A stretch of 64,000 nucleotides of DNA from contig CAWFPL010000008.1 of the NCBI GenBank assembly GCA_963817785.1, positions 620,001 through 684,000 on the forward strand, written 5' to 3'. The stretch is from JAKALD01 sp963817785 (GTDB lineage Bacteria; Pseudomonadota; Gammaproteobacteria; Burkholderiales; SG8-39). The translations under genes and the position numbers were made by a program. Below, in pieces: positions 35,570 through 43,568 of the stretch (positions are counted from its first letter, which is position 1; every line of letters starts with the position of its first letter). The notes beneath the pieces are model-generated. The model made no database searches. It had not been told where the DNA came from and worked only from the letters and a program-made list of their open reading frames with translations.

Positions 35570-36133
35570 GTGAGCGCCACGATCCTCGCCGAGCTGGACT
35601 TTCCGCACGGGCGCAAGTTCCAGGTCGTGCAGGGCGACCTGCTGCAGGAGCCGGTGGACTCCATCGTGAACGCGGCCAACGGACACCTCGTGCACGGCGG
35701 CGGCGTCGCGGGCGTCATCGCGCGCGCCGCGGGTCCGGCACTGCAGCGCGATTCCGAGCGCATCGTGCGCGAGCGCGGCCCGTTGCCGGCCGGATCGGCG
35801 GCGGTCACGACTGCCGGCAAGCTCCCCTTCAAGGGCGTGATTCACGCCGTGGGCCCACACCAGGGCGAGGGCGACGAGGAAGCCAAGCTGCGGCGCGCAC
35901 TGCTCGCGGCGTTTCGCTGCGCGCACGAGGCCGGCTGGAGCTCGCTCGCATTCCCGGCGGTATCGAGCGGCATCTTCGCGGTGCCGCTCGGGATCTGCGC
36001 CCGCGCCTACCTGTCTGCGGTGCGCTCCTGGTTCGCGAGCGAACCGGACGGCCCGCTCGCGCTCATCCGGCTGTGCCTGCGCAACCGGCCGGTGATCAAC
36101 GCCGTGCTCGCCGAGGTCAAGCGCGAGCGCTGA
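35570..36133 (+). CDS. macrodomain protein (ADP-ribose-binding, O-acetyl-ADP-ribose deacetylase type)
   Basis: A 187-residue single macrodomain. VNAANGHLVHGGGVAGVIARAAG (from residue 33) is the signature loop; Asn34, Asn37 and the GGG at 43-45 match the catalytic/binding residues of the YmdB/MacroD group. FPAVSSGIFAVPLGICA forms the phosphate loop. These enzymes remove ADP-ribose or its acetyl ester. The GTG start is 16 bases after the Gfo/Idh/MocA pair, so a link to NAD-derived metabolites is possible. It ends at a shared hairpin with gcvT. Confidence 0.88.
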   Translation: MSATILAELDFPHGRKFQVVQGDLLQEPVDSIVNAANGHLVHGGGVAGVIARAAGPALQRDSERIVRERGPLPAGSAAVTTAGKLPFKGVIHAVGPHQGEGDEEAKLRRALLAAFRCAHEAGWSSLAFPAVSSGIFAVPLGICARAYLSAVRSWFASEPDGPLALIRLCLRNRPVINAVLAEVKRER

Positions 36134-36148
36134 GCCGGGCTCAGCGCT
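36126..36148. terminator. convergent hairpin between macrodomain gene and gcvT
   Basis: AGCGCTGAGCC (36126-36136) and GGCTCAGCGCT (38-48 of the same hundred) are perfectly complementary around a single base, so RNA from either strand can fold a stem of nine or more pairs. Both stop codons (TGA at 36131 and, on the other strand, at 36143) lie inside it. No U-run follows, so its strength as a terminator is uncertain. Confidence 0.5.
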
Positions 36149-37244
36149 TGTAGCGCTTGGGGACGAACGGCAACGGCGCCAGCGCCACCGCGTGGCGCTG
36201 GCCGCGCACCATGGCGAACAGCTCGGCTTGTGCGCCGGTCTCGCACGCGACGTAGCCGAGCATGATCGGCCGCTCGAGCGAGGGCGACACGGTTCCGCTG
36301 GTCACCACGCCCACTCCGCGCCCCGCGGCGTCCACGAGCGCCGCCCCATGCCGCACCGGCACGCGCTCCACGCCCACCAGTCCGACGAAGCGCCGGCGGG
36401 CGCCTTCGCACTCCTCGCGCAGCACGTGCTCCGCGCCAGGGAAGCCTCCCGCCTTGAGTCCCCCCGTGCGGCGGCTGCGTGCGATCGCCCAGCCGAGTCC
36501 CGCCTCGTGCGGCTTGGTGTGCTCGTCCATATCCTGCCCGTAGAGCGGCAGCGCCGCCTCGAGGCGCAGGGTGTCGCGCGCGCCGAGCCCGATCGGCTTG
36601 ACTTCCGGGTGCGCGAGCAGCCGGCGCGCGAGCGCGCTCGCCTGCCCGGCCGGCACCGAGATCTCGAACCCGTCCTCGCCGGTATAGCCCGAGCGCGTGA
36701 CCAGGCACGGCACGCCGCCCACGTCGAGGCCTGCCGAATGCATGAAACGGAGCGCAGCGACCGCGGGCTGCAGCGCGGCGAGCGCCTCCTCCGCGCGCGG
36801 GCCCTGCAGCGCGATGAGCGCATGCCCGAGCGGCTCGAAGGCGAGCCCCGGGCACAACGCAGTCAAGCGTGCCAGGTCCTTTTCCTTGCACGCAGCATTG
36901 ACCACCAGCACGACTTCGCCTTCGAGCCGCGCGACCATGAGGTCGTCCTCGATCCCGCCGTGCGCGTTGAGCAGCAGCGTGTAGCGCTGCAGACCGCGCG
37001 GCCAGCCCGAGAAGTCCACCGGCAGCGCGCGCTCGAGCGCTTGCTCGAGGTCCGGCCCGCGCACGCGCAGCTGGCCCATGTGCGAGACGTCGAACAGGCC
37101 GGCGTGCGCGCGGGTCCACAGGTGCTCTGCGCGCAGGCCTTCGCGATACTGCAGCGGCATGTCGTAGCCCGCGAACGGCCCGAAGCGCGCGCCGATCTCG
37201 CGGTGCAGGTCGTGGAGCGGCGTGCGCTCGAGCTCGGGCGCCAC
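36141..37244 (-). CDS. gcvT: glycine cleavage system T protein (aminomethyltransferase)
   Basis: A 367-residue folate-dependent aminomethyltransferase. It takes the aminomethyl group from lipoyl-GcvH, giving methylene-tetrahydrofolate and ammonia. LHDLHREIGARFGPFAGYDMPLQY and GLFDVSHMGQLRVRG are N-terminal hallmarks; GYTGEDGFEI and GLGARDTLRLEAALPLYGQDMDE are the folate-binding core. The GTG at 37244 has GGGAGG upstream and starts two bases after the gcvP stop. It is the last gene of the operon, against the more common order with gcvT first. Confidence 0.95.
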   Translation of the reverse strand: MAPELERTPLHDLHREIGARFGPFAGYDMPLQYREGLRAEHLWTRAHAGLFDVSHMGQLRVRGPDLEQALERALPVDFSGWPRGLQRYTLLLNAHGGIEDDLMVARLEGEVVLVVNAACKEKDLARLTALCPGLAFEPLGHALIALQGPRAEEALAALQPAVAALRFMHSAGLDVGGVPCLVTRSGYTGEDGFEISVPAGQASALARRLLAHPEVKPIGLGARDTLRLEAALPLYGQDMDEHTKPHEAGLGWAIARSRRTGGLKAGGFPGAEHVLREECEGARRRFVGLVGVERVPVRHGAALVDAAGRGVGVVTSGTVSPSLERPIMLGYVACETGAQAELFAMVRGQRHAVALAPLPFVPKRYKR

Positions 37245-37246
37245 GC

Positions 37247-40123
37247 CTACCTCCCGGCGGGCAGGCGGCCCACGAAATGGCGGTCGCCCTCCACGTTGTC
37301 CACCCGCTTCACCGGCGGCCAGTACTTCCACGCGCGCAGTGCGGGCAGCGGATAGGCCGCGAGCTCGCGGCTGTAGGCGTGGCTCCACTCGCCGGCCAGC
37401 TCGAGCGCCGTGTGCGGGGCGTTCTTGAGCGGGTTGTCCGCCCGGTCCCATTCGCCCGAGCGCACGCGCGCGATCTCGCCGTGGATCGCGATCATCGCCT
37501 CGCAGAACCGGTCGAGCTCGGCCTTCGACTCGCTCTCGGTCGGCTCCACCATCAGCGTGTCGGCGACCGGGAAGGACACGGTCGGCGCATGAAAGCCGTA
37601 ATCGACGAGCCGCTTGGCGACGTCCTCGGCGGTGAGACCGCATTCGGCCTTGAGCGCGCGCAGGTCGAGGATGCATTCGTGCGCAACGCGCCCGTTCGCG
37701 CCCGTGTAGAGAACCGGGAAGTACCGCCCGAGGCGCGTGGCGACATAGTTCGCATTGAGGATCGCGGCCTCGGTGGCGCGGCGCAGCCCCGGCGCGCCGA
37801 TCATGCGCAGGTACATCCAGGAAATGGCCAGGATCAGCGCGCTGCCGAAGGGCGCCGCGGCGACCGTGCCGTTCGCGGCGTCCGGGCCCGCCGGCCAGCC
37901 GGGATGACCTGGCAAGTGCGGCGCGAGGTGCGCCGCAACGGCGATCGGCCCCATGCCTGGGCCGCCGCCGCCGTGCGGGATGGCGAAGGTCTTGTGCAGG
38001 TTGATGTGGCACACGTCGGCGCCGATCTTCGCCGGCTGCGCGATGCCCGCCAACGCGTTGAGATTCGCGCCGTCCATGTACACCTGCGCGCCGGCCTCGT
38101 GCACCCGCGCGCAGATCTCGCGCACGCGCGTCTCGAAGACGCCGTGCGTGGAAGGGTACGTGATCATCAGTGCGGCGACGCGGCCTTCATGCGCTGCGAG
38201 CTTGCGCTCGAGGTCCGCGACTTCGACGTTGCCCTGCGCGTCGCATGCCACCACCACAACCTTGAGGCCGATCATCGTCGCCGAGGCCGGGTTGGTGCCG
38301 TGCGCCGAGGCGGGAATGAGGCACACGTCGCGCGCCGCGTCGCCGCGCGCCGCGTGGTAGTTGCGGATCGTGAGCAGCCCCGCGTATTCGCCCTGCGCTC
38401 CCGAGTTCGGCTGGAACGTCACGCGCGGCAGACCGGTGATTTCGGCGAGCGCGCGCTCGAGCTGCGCGATCATCTCCAGGGTGCCGGCCGCCCGCTCGGC
38501 CAGCGCGAACGGGTGCAGCCCGGCGAGCTCGGGCCAGGAGATCGGCGCGAGCTCGGCTGCCGCGTTCAGCTTCATGGTGCACGAGCCGAGCGGGATCATC
38601 GCGTGTATCAGCGACAGGTCCTTGTTCTCCAGGCGCTTGAGGTAGCGCATCATTTCGGTCTCGCTGCGGTAACGGCCGAACACCGGATGCGCGAGCCCCG
38701 CGTCGGTGCGGCGCAGGCCCTCCGGGATCGACTCCGGCTCGGACGCGATGCGCTGCGCCAGAACCTCGACGTCCGGCCGCGCGCCCGAGAGGATCTCGGC
38801 GACGTCCGCCACGTCGCCGAGCAACGTCGTCTCGTCGAAGCTCACACCGACTCGGCCGTCCTCGAACCAGCGCAGATCGACGCGCTTCGCCCGCGCGCGC
38901 GCGCGGACCGCATCGAGCGCCTCGCGCGGACGCAGCACCACGGTGTCGAAGTACGCCCCGGGGACGGCTCCGGCGCGTCCCTCGAGCGCCGCGACCAGCA
39001 GGCGCGCCATGAAGTTCGTGCGCCGCGCGATGCGGGCCAAGCCCCGCGGCCCGTGGTACACGGCGTAGAACGCCGCCACCATGGCGAGCAGCGCCTGCGA
39101 GGTGCAGATGTTGCTCGTCGCCTTTTCGCGGCGGATGTGCTGCTCGCGCGTCTGCAGCGCCATCCGGTAGGCGGTGCGGCCCTCGGCGTCGACCGTGACG
39201 CCGATGATCCGCCCCGGCATCGCGCGTTTGAATTCGTCGCGCGTGGCCATGAACGCCGCGTGCGGCCCGCCGAAGCCGCGCGGCACGCCGAAGCGCTGGG
39301 CCGAGCCGACGACCACGTCCGCGCCGAGCGCGCCCGGGGACTTGAGCAGCAGCAGCGCGAGCGGATCGGCGCCGACCGAGGCGAGCGCCTGTGCCGCGTG
39401 CAGGCGCGCGATCAGCGGCGCGAGATCTCGGATGCGCCCGTGGGTGTCCGGGTACTGCAGGTGGGCGCCGAATACCCGCGCCGCATCGAGGTCGCGCTCC
39501 GGATCGCCGATGACGAGCTCGATTCCGGCCCACTTGGCGCGCGTGCGCACGACCGCGATCACCTGCGGGTGGCTGGCCGCGTCGATGAAGAAGGCGCTCG
39601 CGCGGCTCGGGCTCGAGCGGCGCAGCAGCGCCATCGCCTCGGCCGCGGCGCTCGCCTCGTCGAGCAGCGACGCGTTGGCGACCGGAAGCCCGGTCAGGTC
39701 GATCACCATCTGCTGGAACACCAGCAACGCCTCGAGGCGCCCCTGGGAGATTTCGGCCTGGTACGGCGTGTAGGCCGTGTACCAGCCCGGGTTCTCGATG
39801 ACGTTCCTCTGGATCACCGCCGGAGTACGGCAGTCGTAATAACCCTGGCCGATGAAGCTGCGCGACGGCTGATTGCGCGCGGCGAGGACTCGCAGCTCGG
39901 CGAGCGCCGCGGCTTCGTCCAGCGGTGCAGGCAGATCGAGCGTGCGATCGAGCACGATGTCCGCCGGAAGCGTCCCGGCAAGGAGCGCGTCGATCGAATC
40001 GCAGCCGAGCGCGGCGAGGAGCTCGCCCTGCTCGCGCGCGCCCGCCCCGAGGTGGCGCTCGAGGAAACCCTCGCCCTCAAGCAGCTCGCCGAGCGGCCCG
40101 GGTCCATCCTGGTCGCGGCTCAC
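37247..40123 (-). CDS. gcvP: glycine dehydrogenase (decarboxylating), P protein
   Basis: A 958-residue PLP enzyme that decarboxylates glycine and loads the aminomethyl group on GcvH. It is a single long chain, as in most proteobacteria. The N-terminal half includes SFIGQGYYDCRTPAVI and RNVIENPGWYTAYTPYQAEISQGRLEAL. The C-terminal half has IPLGSCTMKLN, AHGTNPASATM and INLHKTFAIPHGGGGPG, the last with the PLP lysine. The GTG start at 40123 overlaps the gcvH stop in a GTGA. The frame is open further upstream but that part overlaps gcvH and the riboswitch. Confidence 0.96.
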   Translation of the reverse strand: MSRDQDGPGPLGELLEGEGFLERHLGAGAREQGELLAALGCDSIDALLAGTLPADIVLDRTLDLPAPLDEAAALAELRVLAARNQPSRSFIGQGYYDCRTPAVIQRNVIENPGWYTAYTPYQAEISQGRLEALLVFQQMVIDLTGLPVANASLLDEASAAAEAMALLRRSSPSRASAFFIDAASHPQVIAVVRTRAKWAGIELVIGDPERDLDAARVFGAHLQYPDTHGRIRDLAPLIARLHAAQALASVGADPLALLLLKSPGALGADVVVGSAQRFGVPRGFGGPHAAFMATRDEFKRAMPGRIIGVTVDAEGRTAYRMALQTREQHIRREKATSNICTSQALLAMVAAFYAVYHGPRGLARIARRTNFMARLLVAALEGRAGAVPGAYFDTVVLRPREALDAVRARARAKRVDLRWFEDGRVGVSFDETTLLGDVADVAEILSGARPDVEVLAQRIASEPESIPEGLRRTDAGLAHPVFGRYRSETEMMRYLKRLENKDLSLIHAMIPLGSCTMKLNAAAELAPISWPELAGLHPFALAERAAGTLEMIAQLERALAEITGLPRVTFQPNSGAQGEYAGLLTIRNYHAARGDAARDVCLIPASAHGTNPASATMIGLKVVVVACDAQGNVEVADLERKLAAHEGRVAALMITYPSTHGVFETRVREICARVHEAGAQVYMDGANLNALAGIAQPAKIGADVCHINLHKTFAIPHGGGGPGMGPIAVAAHLAPHLPGHPGWPAGPDAANGTVAAAPFGSALILAISWMYLRMIGAPGLRRATEAAILNANYVATRLGRYFPVLYTGANGRVAHECILDLRALKAECGLTAEDVAKRLVDYGFHAPTVSFPVADTLMVEPTESESKAELDRFCEAMIAIHGEIARVRSGEWDRADNPLKNAPHTALELAGEWSHAYSRELAAYPLPALRAWKYWPPVKRVDNVEGDRHFVGRLPAGR

Positions 40124-40509
40124 GGCGCCGCGCCCGCCGCGGCCCGATACGCGTCCGCGTCGAGCAGCCCCTGCGCTTCCTTCGGGTCCGCGACCCGCAT
40201 CTTGAACAGCCAGCCCGCGGCATAGGGCGCCTCGTTCACCTTGCCGGGCTGATCGGCGAGGCCGGCGTTCACCTCGATGACCTCGCCCGAGACGGGCGCA
40301 TACACGTCCGAGGCGGCCTTGGTCGACTCGACCGTGGCCGCCGTTTCTCCCCGCTTGAAGCGTGCCCCCACCTTGGGCAGCTCGACGTAGACCATGTCCC
40401 CCAGCTGGTCGCTGGCGACGGCGGTGATGCCGACGCTCGCGGTGCCGTCGCCATGGTCGGCGACCCATTCGTGCGTAGCGGTGTAGCGCAGTGCTTGCGG
40501 AATGTCCAC
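40120..40509 (-). CDS. gcvH: glycine cleavage system H protein
   Basis: A 129-residue lipoyl carrier that shuttles the aminomethyl intermediate among the P, T and L proteins. The lipoylated residue is Lys64 in ESTKAASDVY. YTATHEWV near the N-terminus and SGEVIEVNAGLADQPGKVNEAPYAAGWLFKM are typical. The GTG start has a strong GAGGAGGT site five bases upstream. It is the first gene behind the glycine riboswitch, and the two following genes are translationally linked to it. Confidence 0.96.
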   Translation of the reverse strand: MDIPQALRYTATHEWVADHGDGTASVGITAVASDQLGDMVYVELPKVGARFKRGETAATVESTKAASDVYAPVSGEVIEVNAGLADQPGKVNEAPYAAGWLFKMRVADPKEAQGLLDADAYRAAAGAAP

Positions 40510-40528
40510 GGTACCTCCTCGTCAATGG

Positions 40529-40550
40529 CGCCCGGCGTTGAAGCCGGGCG
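40529..40550 (-). promoter_or_regulatory. hairpin next to the gcvH ribosome-binding site
   Basis: CGCCCGGC and GCCGGGCG form a perfect 8-pair stem with a 6-base loop between the riboswitch and the GAGGAGGT site of gcvH. No U-run follows. It may be part of the expression platform that exposes or hides the ribosome-binding site; that is inference. Confidence 0.5.
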
Positions 40551-40639
40551 ACGGTCACGGAGCAAACCGGGAACGGAGGCGTGCTGCGCCGGGGCGAGGC
40601 TGAGTTGCAAACGGAGCACGGCCGGTTCTCGGTCCCTGT

Positions 40640-40842
40640 GCCCCCTCTGTCCGTTTGCCTGAGAAATTGGCCGAGGCCGGAACACCGGCCTCCGCATGTA
40701 CCTTCGGCGAGGCCCGCGGGCCTTCTCTCCAGAGTGCCCCCGGGCAAGCACGCTTGCCCGGCCTCGGGGGTCCTTTTGCCTGAGAGTTTACGGGGTCGTT
40801 ACTCCTTCGGCGCCGGACGAACCGGTCTCTCCCGCCCGAGGT
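40640..40842 (-). ncRNA. tandem glycine riboswitch upstream of gcvHPT
   Basis: Two aptamers can be read on the minus strand. The first (about 40840-40769) starts CGGGAGAGACCGG, contains GCCGAAGGAGTAACG and ends CTCTCAGGCAAAAGGAC. The second (about 40739-40650) starts CTCTGGAGAGAAGGCC, contains GCCGAAGGTACATGCGG and ends CTCAGGCAAACGGAC. These are the conserved P1/P3 elements of the glycine riboswitch, which switches on glycine cleavage genes when glycine is plentiful. Its place directly behind a promoter and before gcvH fits. Control at translation is more likely than by termination, as no terminator is visible. Confidence 0.93.
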
Positions 40843-40857
40843 GTGCGAGGCGAAATG

Positions 40858-40886
40858 AATCTAGCGGCGGCGGGTCGGGCTGTCAA
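40858..40886 (-). promoter_or_regulatory. sigma-70 promoter of the gcv riboswitch
   Basis: On the minus strand a perfect TTGACA (40886-40881) and TAGATT (40863-40858) are 17 bases apart. Transcription would start near 40851, just before the first aptamer. The 175 bases between this promoter and iscA hold nothing else I recognise. Confidence 0.7.
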
Positions 40887-41064
40887 TCGCGCGGAGCCGG
40901 GCTGCGCGCTCCATGTCGCTCACCGAGCGCAATCAGGCGCCCGCACATGCGTCGAGCGCAGCCTGCAGCGACGCCCCACGCGCCTCCGCCAGCGCATCCC
41001 GCCGGTCGGTCGGTCGCGCGAGGGTCGTGCAGTCCAGTATTCGGAAGAAAAGGCGGCCGCGGCT

Positions 41065-41388
41065 CTAGGCGTTAAACGATTCGCCGCAGCCGCACTCGCT
41101 CTTGACGTTGGGGTTGTTGAACTTGAATGCCTCGTTCAGACCCACGCGCGTGTAGTCGAGCTCGGTGCCGTCGACGAACGGCAGGCTTTCCGGGTCCACG
41201 ACGATCTTTACGCCGCGGCTCTCGAATTCGACGTCGCCCGGCTGAATCTGATCGGCGAATTCGAGCTTGTATGCCAGGCCGGAGCAGCCCGCGGTGCGCA
41301 CGCCGATGCGCAGTCCCACGCCCTTGCCGCGCTTGGCCAGGGTGTTTTGCAGGTGGCTCGCGGCTTTTTCTGTCAGTGTCAGCGCCAT
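41065..41388 (-). CDS. iscA: iron-sulfur cluster assembly protein IscA-like
   Basis: A 107-residue A-type carrier. The three conserved cysteines are Cys35 in RTAGCSGLAY and Cys99 and Cys101 in SECGCGESF, at the same positions as in E. coli IscA. It binds iron or [Fe-S] clusters and passes them to apo-proteins. It lies 19 bases after iscR on the same strand, forming a two-gene unit. The usual iscS, iscU, hscB, hscA and fdx genes do not follow; cluster synthesis seems to rely on the suf operon to the right. ErpA is the alternative family name. Confidence 0.9.
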   Translation of the reverse strand: MALTLTEKAASHLQNTLAKRGKGVGLRIGVRTAGCSGLAYKLEFADQIQPGDVEFESRGVKIVVDPESLPFVDGTELDYTRVGLNEAFKFNNPNVKSECGCGESFNA

Positions 41389-41407
41389 CTCAGCGTACCT
41401 CCGCGCG

Positions 41408-41884
41408 TCAGGCAGCCACCAGGATCGGCTTGCCGTCCTGCTCGCTGACCCGCCGGTCGTGCAGCACGGCGACGTGCTTGCCGCTCTGGTGCGCGACCAG
41501 GTCGGCGAGCGAGACCGATGACAGGTACTCGTACATCTTGGCGTTGAGCGTCGCCCACAGGTCGTGCGTCATGCAGCGCTTATCGTCGTTGCAGTTCTCC
41601 TTGCCGCCGCATTGCGTGGCATCGAGCGGCTCGTCCACCGCGGCGATGATGTCGGCCACGCTCACGGTCTGCGGCGCCTGGGCAAGGCAATAGCCCCCGC
41701 CCGGACCGCGCACGCTGGACACCAGCTTGTGACGCCGCAGCTTGCCGAACAGCTGCTCCAGATAGGACAGCGAGATGTGCTGCCGCTCGCTGATCGCGGA
41801 GAGCGTCACCGGGCCGCGCGACTGGCGCATGGCCAAATCCACCATCGCGGTCACTGCAAATCTACCCTTGGTGGTCAGTCTCAT
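41408..41884 (-). CDS. iscR: Rrf2-family regulator IscR
   Basis: A 158-residue Rrf2 regulator. The winged helix reads MRLTTKGRFAVTAMVDLA and ISLSYLEQLFGKLRRHKLVSSVRGPGGGYCLA. The cluster ligands Cys92, Cys98, Cys104 and His107 keep exactly the E. coli IscR spacing, so a [2Fe-2S] form that represses its own promoter is expected. A type-1-like box overlaps its promoter region. It is followed by iscA. A second Rrf2 regulator heads the suf operon 9 kb away. Confidence 0.94.
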   Translation of the reverse strand: MRLTTKGRFAVTAMVDLAMRQSRGPVTLSAISERQHISLSYLEQLFGKLRRHKLVSSVRGPGGGYCLAQAPQTVSVADIIAAVDEPLDATQCGGKENCNDDKRCMTHDLWATLNAKMYEYLSSVSLADLVAHQSGKHVAVLHDRRVSEQDGKPILVAA

Positions 41885-41918
41885 GGCTTCCCCGCCCGAT
41901 ACCCGATTAACGCAGTCA

Positions 41919-41953
41919 AGTATAACTCAAATCCGACAAAATTAGTCGGCATT
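41919..41953 (-). promoter_or_regulatory. iscR promoter with IscR type-1-like box
   Basis: On the minus strand TATACT (41924-41919) is a good -10. The 25-base stretch 41953-41929 contains GACTAATTTTGTCGG and matches the E. coli type-1 IscR pattern (ATASYYGACT then RWWWYAGTCRRSTAT) at all but about five positions. It sits where the -35 element should be. This gives a simple picture of negative autoregulation by the cluster-bound regulator. Confidence 0.7.
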
Positions 41954-41972
41954 AGTCTTCTTATTAAATCAT

Positions 41973-42701
41973 CTACTTGACTGCGCGCAGCCCTTCGGCC
42001 CGCTCGGCCTCGGCGCGGCGTTGGGCGAGCTCCTGCTCCACCTTGGCGAGCTTCTCGGTGACCGCCGCCAGAGACCGCTCGATCTCGTGCGTGTGATCCA
42101 CGAGCGTCTGCAGCGCCTTGGCATACGGGTCGTCCTGGTTCAGCACCACCGCGTAGGCGGCGAAACGCTCCGCCTTCCGCGCGGTAGTCGCCTCCTCAAC
42201 GATGCGCCCCGGGACGCCCACCACGGTCGCGCCCGCCGGGACGTCCTTGACCACCACGGCATTGGAGCCGATCTTCGCGCCGTCGCCGACCGTGATCGGG
42301 CCGAGGATCTTGGCCCCGGCGCCGACCACCACGCCCTTGCCGAGCGTCGGGTGGCGCTTGCCCTTGTTCCAGCTCGTGCCGCCGAGGGTCACGCCGTGGT
42401 ACAGGGTCGTGTCGTCGCCGACCTCGGCGGTCTCGCCGATCACCACCCCCATGCCGTGGTCGATGAACACGCGCTTGCCGATCAACGCCCCCGGGTGGAT
42501 CTCGATCCCGGTGAGCCAGCGGGTGAACTGCGAGGTCGCCCTCCCCAGCCAGCGCAGGCCATGCGTCCACAGCCAGTGCGCGAGCTTCTGCAGATAGATC
42601 GCATGCAGGCCCGGATAGCAGGTGAGCACCTCCCAGGTGCTGCGCGCAGCCGGATCGCGCTCGAACACGCTCGCGATGTATTCCCGCAGTTGCTTGAACA
42701 T
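41973..42701 (-). CDS. cysE: serine O-acetyltransferase
   Basis: A 242-residue CysE of the left-handed beta-helix family. It makes O-acetylserine, the precursor of cysteine, from serine and acetyl-CoA. EIHPGALIGKRVFIDHGMGVVIGETAEVGDDTTLYHGVTLGGT and HPTLGKGVVVGAGAKILG show the hexapeptide repeats and the active-site His/Asp. The last 40 residues form a charged coiled-coil tail. It lies just upstream of iscR on the same strand, an order also seen where cysteine supply is linked to Fe-S assembly. An IscR-like box precedes it. Confidence 0.95.
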   Translation of the reverse strand: MFKQLREYIASVFERDPAARSTWEVLTCYPGLHAIYLQKLAHWLWTHGLRWLGRATSQFTRWLTGIEIHPGALIGKRVFIDHGMGVVIGETAEVGDDTTLYHGVTLGGTSWNKGKRHPTLGKGVVVGAGAKILGPITVGDGAKIGSNAVVVKDVPAGATVVGVPGRIVEEATTARKAERFAAYAVVLNQDDPYAKALQTLVDHTHEIERSLAAVTEKLAKVEQELAQRRAEAERAEGLRAVK

Positions 42702-42752
42702 AAAGCCCTTCCTGCCAAGGCCTGACGTGTGTGGCGAAGCGCGTATTTTGAC

Positions 42753-42777
42753 TTATCCGACTGAATCGATCAACTAT
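42753..42777 (-). promoter_or_regulatory. candidate IscR type-1-like box and promoter upstream of cysE
   Basis: On the minus strand the site reads ATAGTTGATC followed by GATTCAGTCGGATAA, matching the E. coli type-1 pattern at about 21 of 25 positions. TTGATC (42773-42768) and CAAAAT, 17 bases downstream, form a plausible promoter overlapping it. The box also covers the trmJ stop codon and lies about 50 bases before cysE. Confidence 0.5.
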
Positions 42778-43528
42778 TTCCGCCGGAGTTCCGGCGGCCC
42801 GCGAGCAGCGCGCGCAGCAGGCCGCGCAGGATATTGACCTCCTCGCGCTCGAGCGCCGCGCGCGAAAACAGCCGCCGCCAGCGCTCGCGCAGCTTCTTGG
42901 GATCGGCGGGATCCAGAAAGCCGCTCCCCAAGGCAGCCTCCTCGAGGTGCGCGTACAGCCCCTCCATGTCCTGCACCGTGGCCGGCCGGTCGGCGCGTTC
43001 GCGCATCGCCCCGCCTGGCGCGGCCAAGGCGGCCACGCGCAGCTCGTATGCCACGACCTGCACCGCCTGCGCCAGATTGAGCGAGCTGTGGCCGGGATCG
43101 GCCGGAATGTGCACCAGGAACTGGCAGGCGAGCATTTCCTCGTTGCTGAGGCCCGCGGTCTCGTTGCCGAACACGAGCGCGATCGGGCCGCCGCGCGCGC
43201 GTTCGAGCATGAGCGGCGCGGCAGCGCGCAGCCCGAGCACCTGCGGCGACCATTCCCGCGGACGAGCGCTCAACGCGAACGCGGCCACGCACTCGCCGAT
43301 CGCCTCGCCGAGCGAAGCCTGCACGCGCGCCGCGCCCAGCACGTCGAGCGCGTTGCTCGCCATCCACTCGGCTTCGGGCGCGGGGAAGCGCTGCGGCGCG
43401 ACCAGCCGCAGGTCGGACAGCCCCATCGTTTTCAGCGCGCGCGCGGCGGCGCCGACGTTTCCGGGATGACCCGGCCGGCACAGGACCACGCGCACGCGCG
43501 ACAAAAGCTCGTCTGACATACCCGCCAT
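42770..43528 (-). CDS. trmJ: tRNA (cytidine/uridine-2'-O-)-methyltransferase TrmJ
   Basis: A 252-residue SPOUT-class RNA methyltransferase of the TrmJ type, which modifies position 32 in the tRNA anticodon loop. RVVLCRPGHPGNVGAAARALKTMGLSDLRLV is the N-terminal motif; ALVFGNETAGLSNEE and IPADPGHSSLNLAQAVQVVAYELR are the deep-knot SAM site. The first of two close ATGs (43528, 43519) is listed; neither has a clear Shine-Dalgarno site. The much longer open frame upstream runs antisense to suhB. It is divergent from suhB and upstream of cysE. Confidence 0.93.
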   Translation of the reverse strand: MAGMSDELLSRVRVVLCRPGHPGNVGAAARALKTMGLSDLRLVAPQRFPAPEAEWMASNALDVLGAARVQASLGEAIGECVAAFALSARPREWSPQVLGLRAAAPLMLERARGGPIALVFGNETAGLSNEEMLACQFLVHIPADPGHSSLNLAQAVQVVAYELRVAALAAPGGAMRERADRPATVQDMEGLYAHLEEAALGSGFLDPADPKKLRERWRRLFSRAALEREEVNILRGLLRALLAGRRNSGGNS

Positions 43529-43568
43529 ATTAAAATACGCGCCCTTCCCCCTGCTTCCCCAAGGCCCC

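Noticed and set aside
37277..40225. 982-residue open frame antisense to gcvP
   Set aside because: Histidine- and arginine-rich shadow without domains; gcvP on the other strand is certain.
40581..41075. 164-residue open frame across the glycine riboswitch
   Set aside because: It reads through the antisense of two conserved RNA aptamers and a promoter, and has no protein features.
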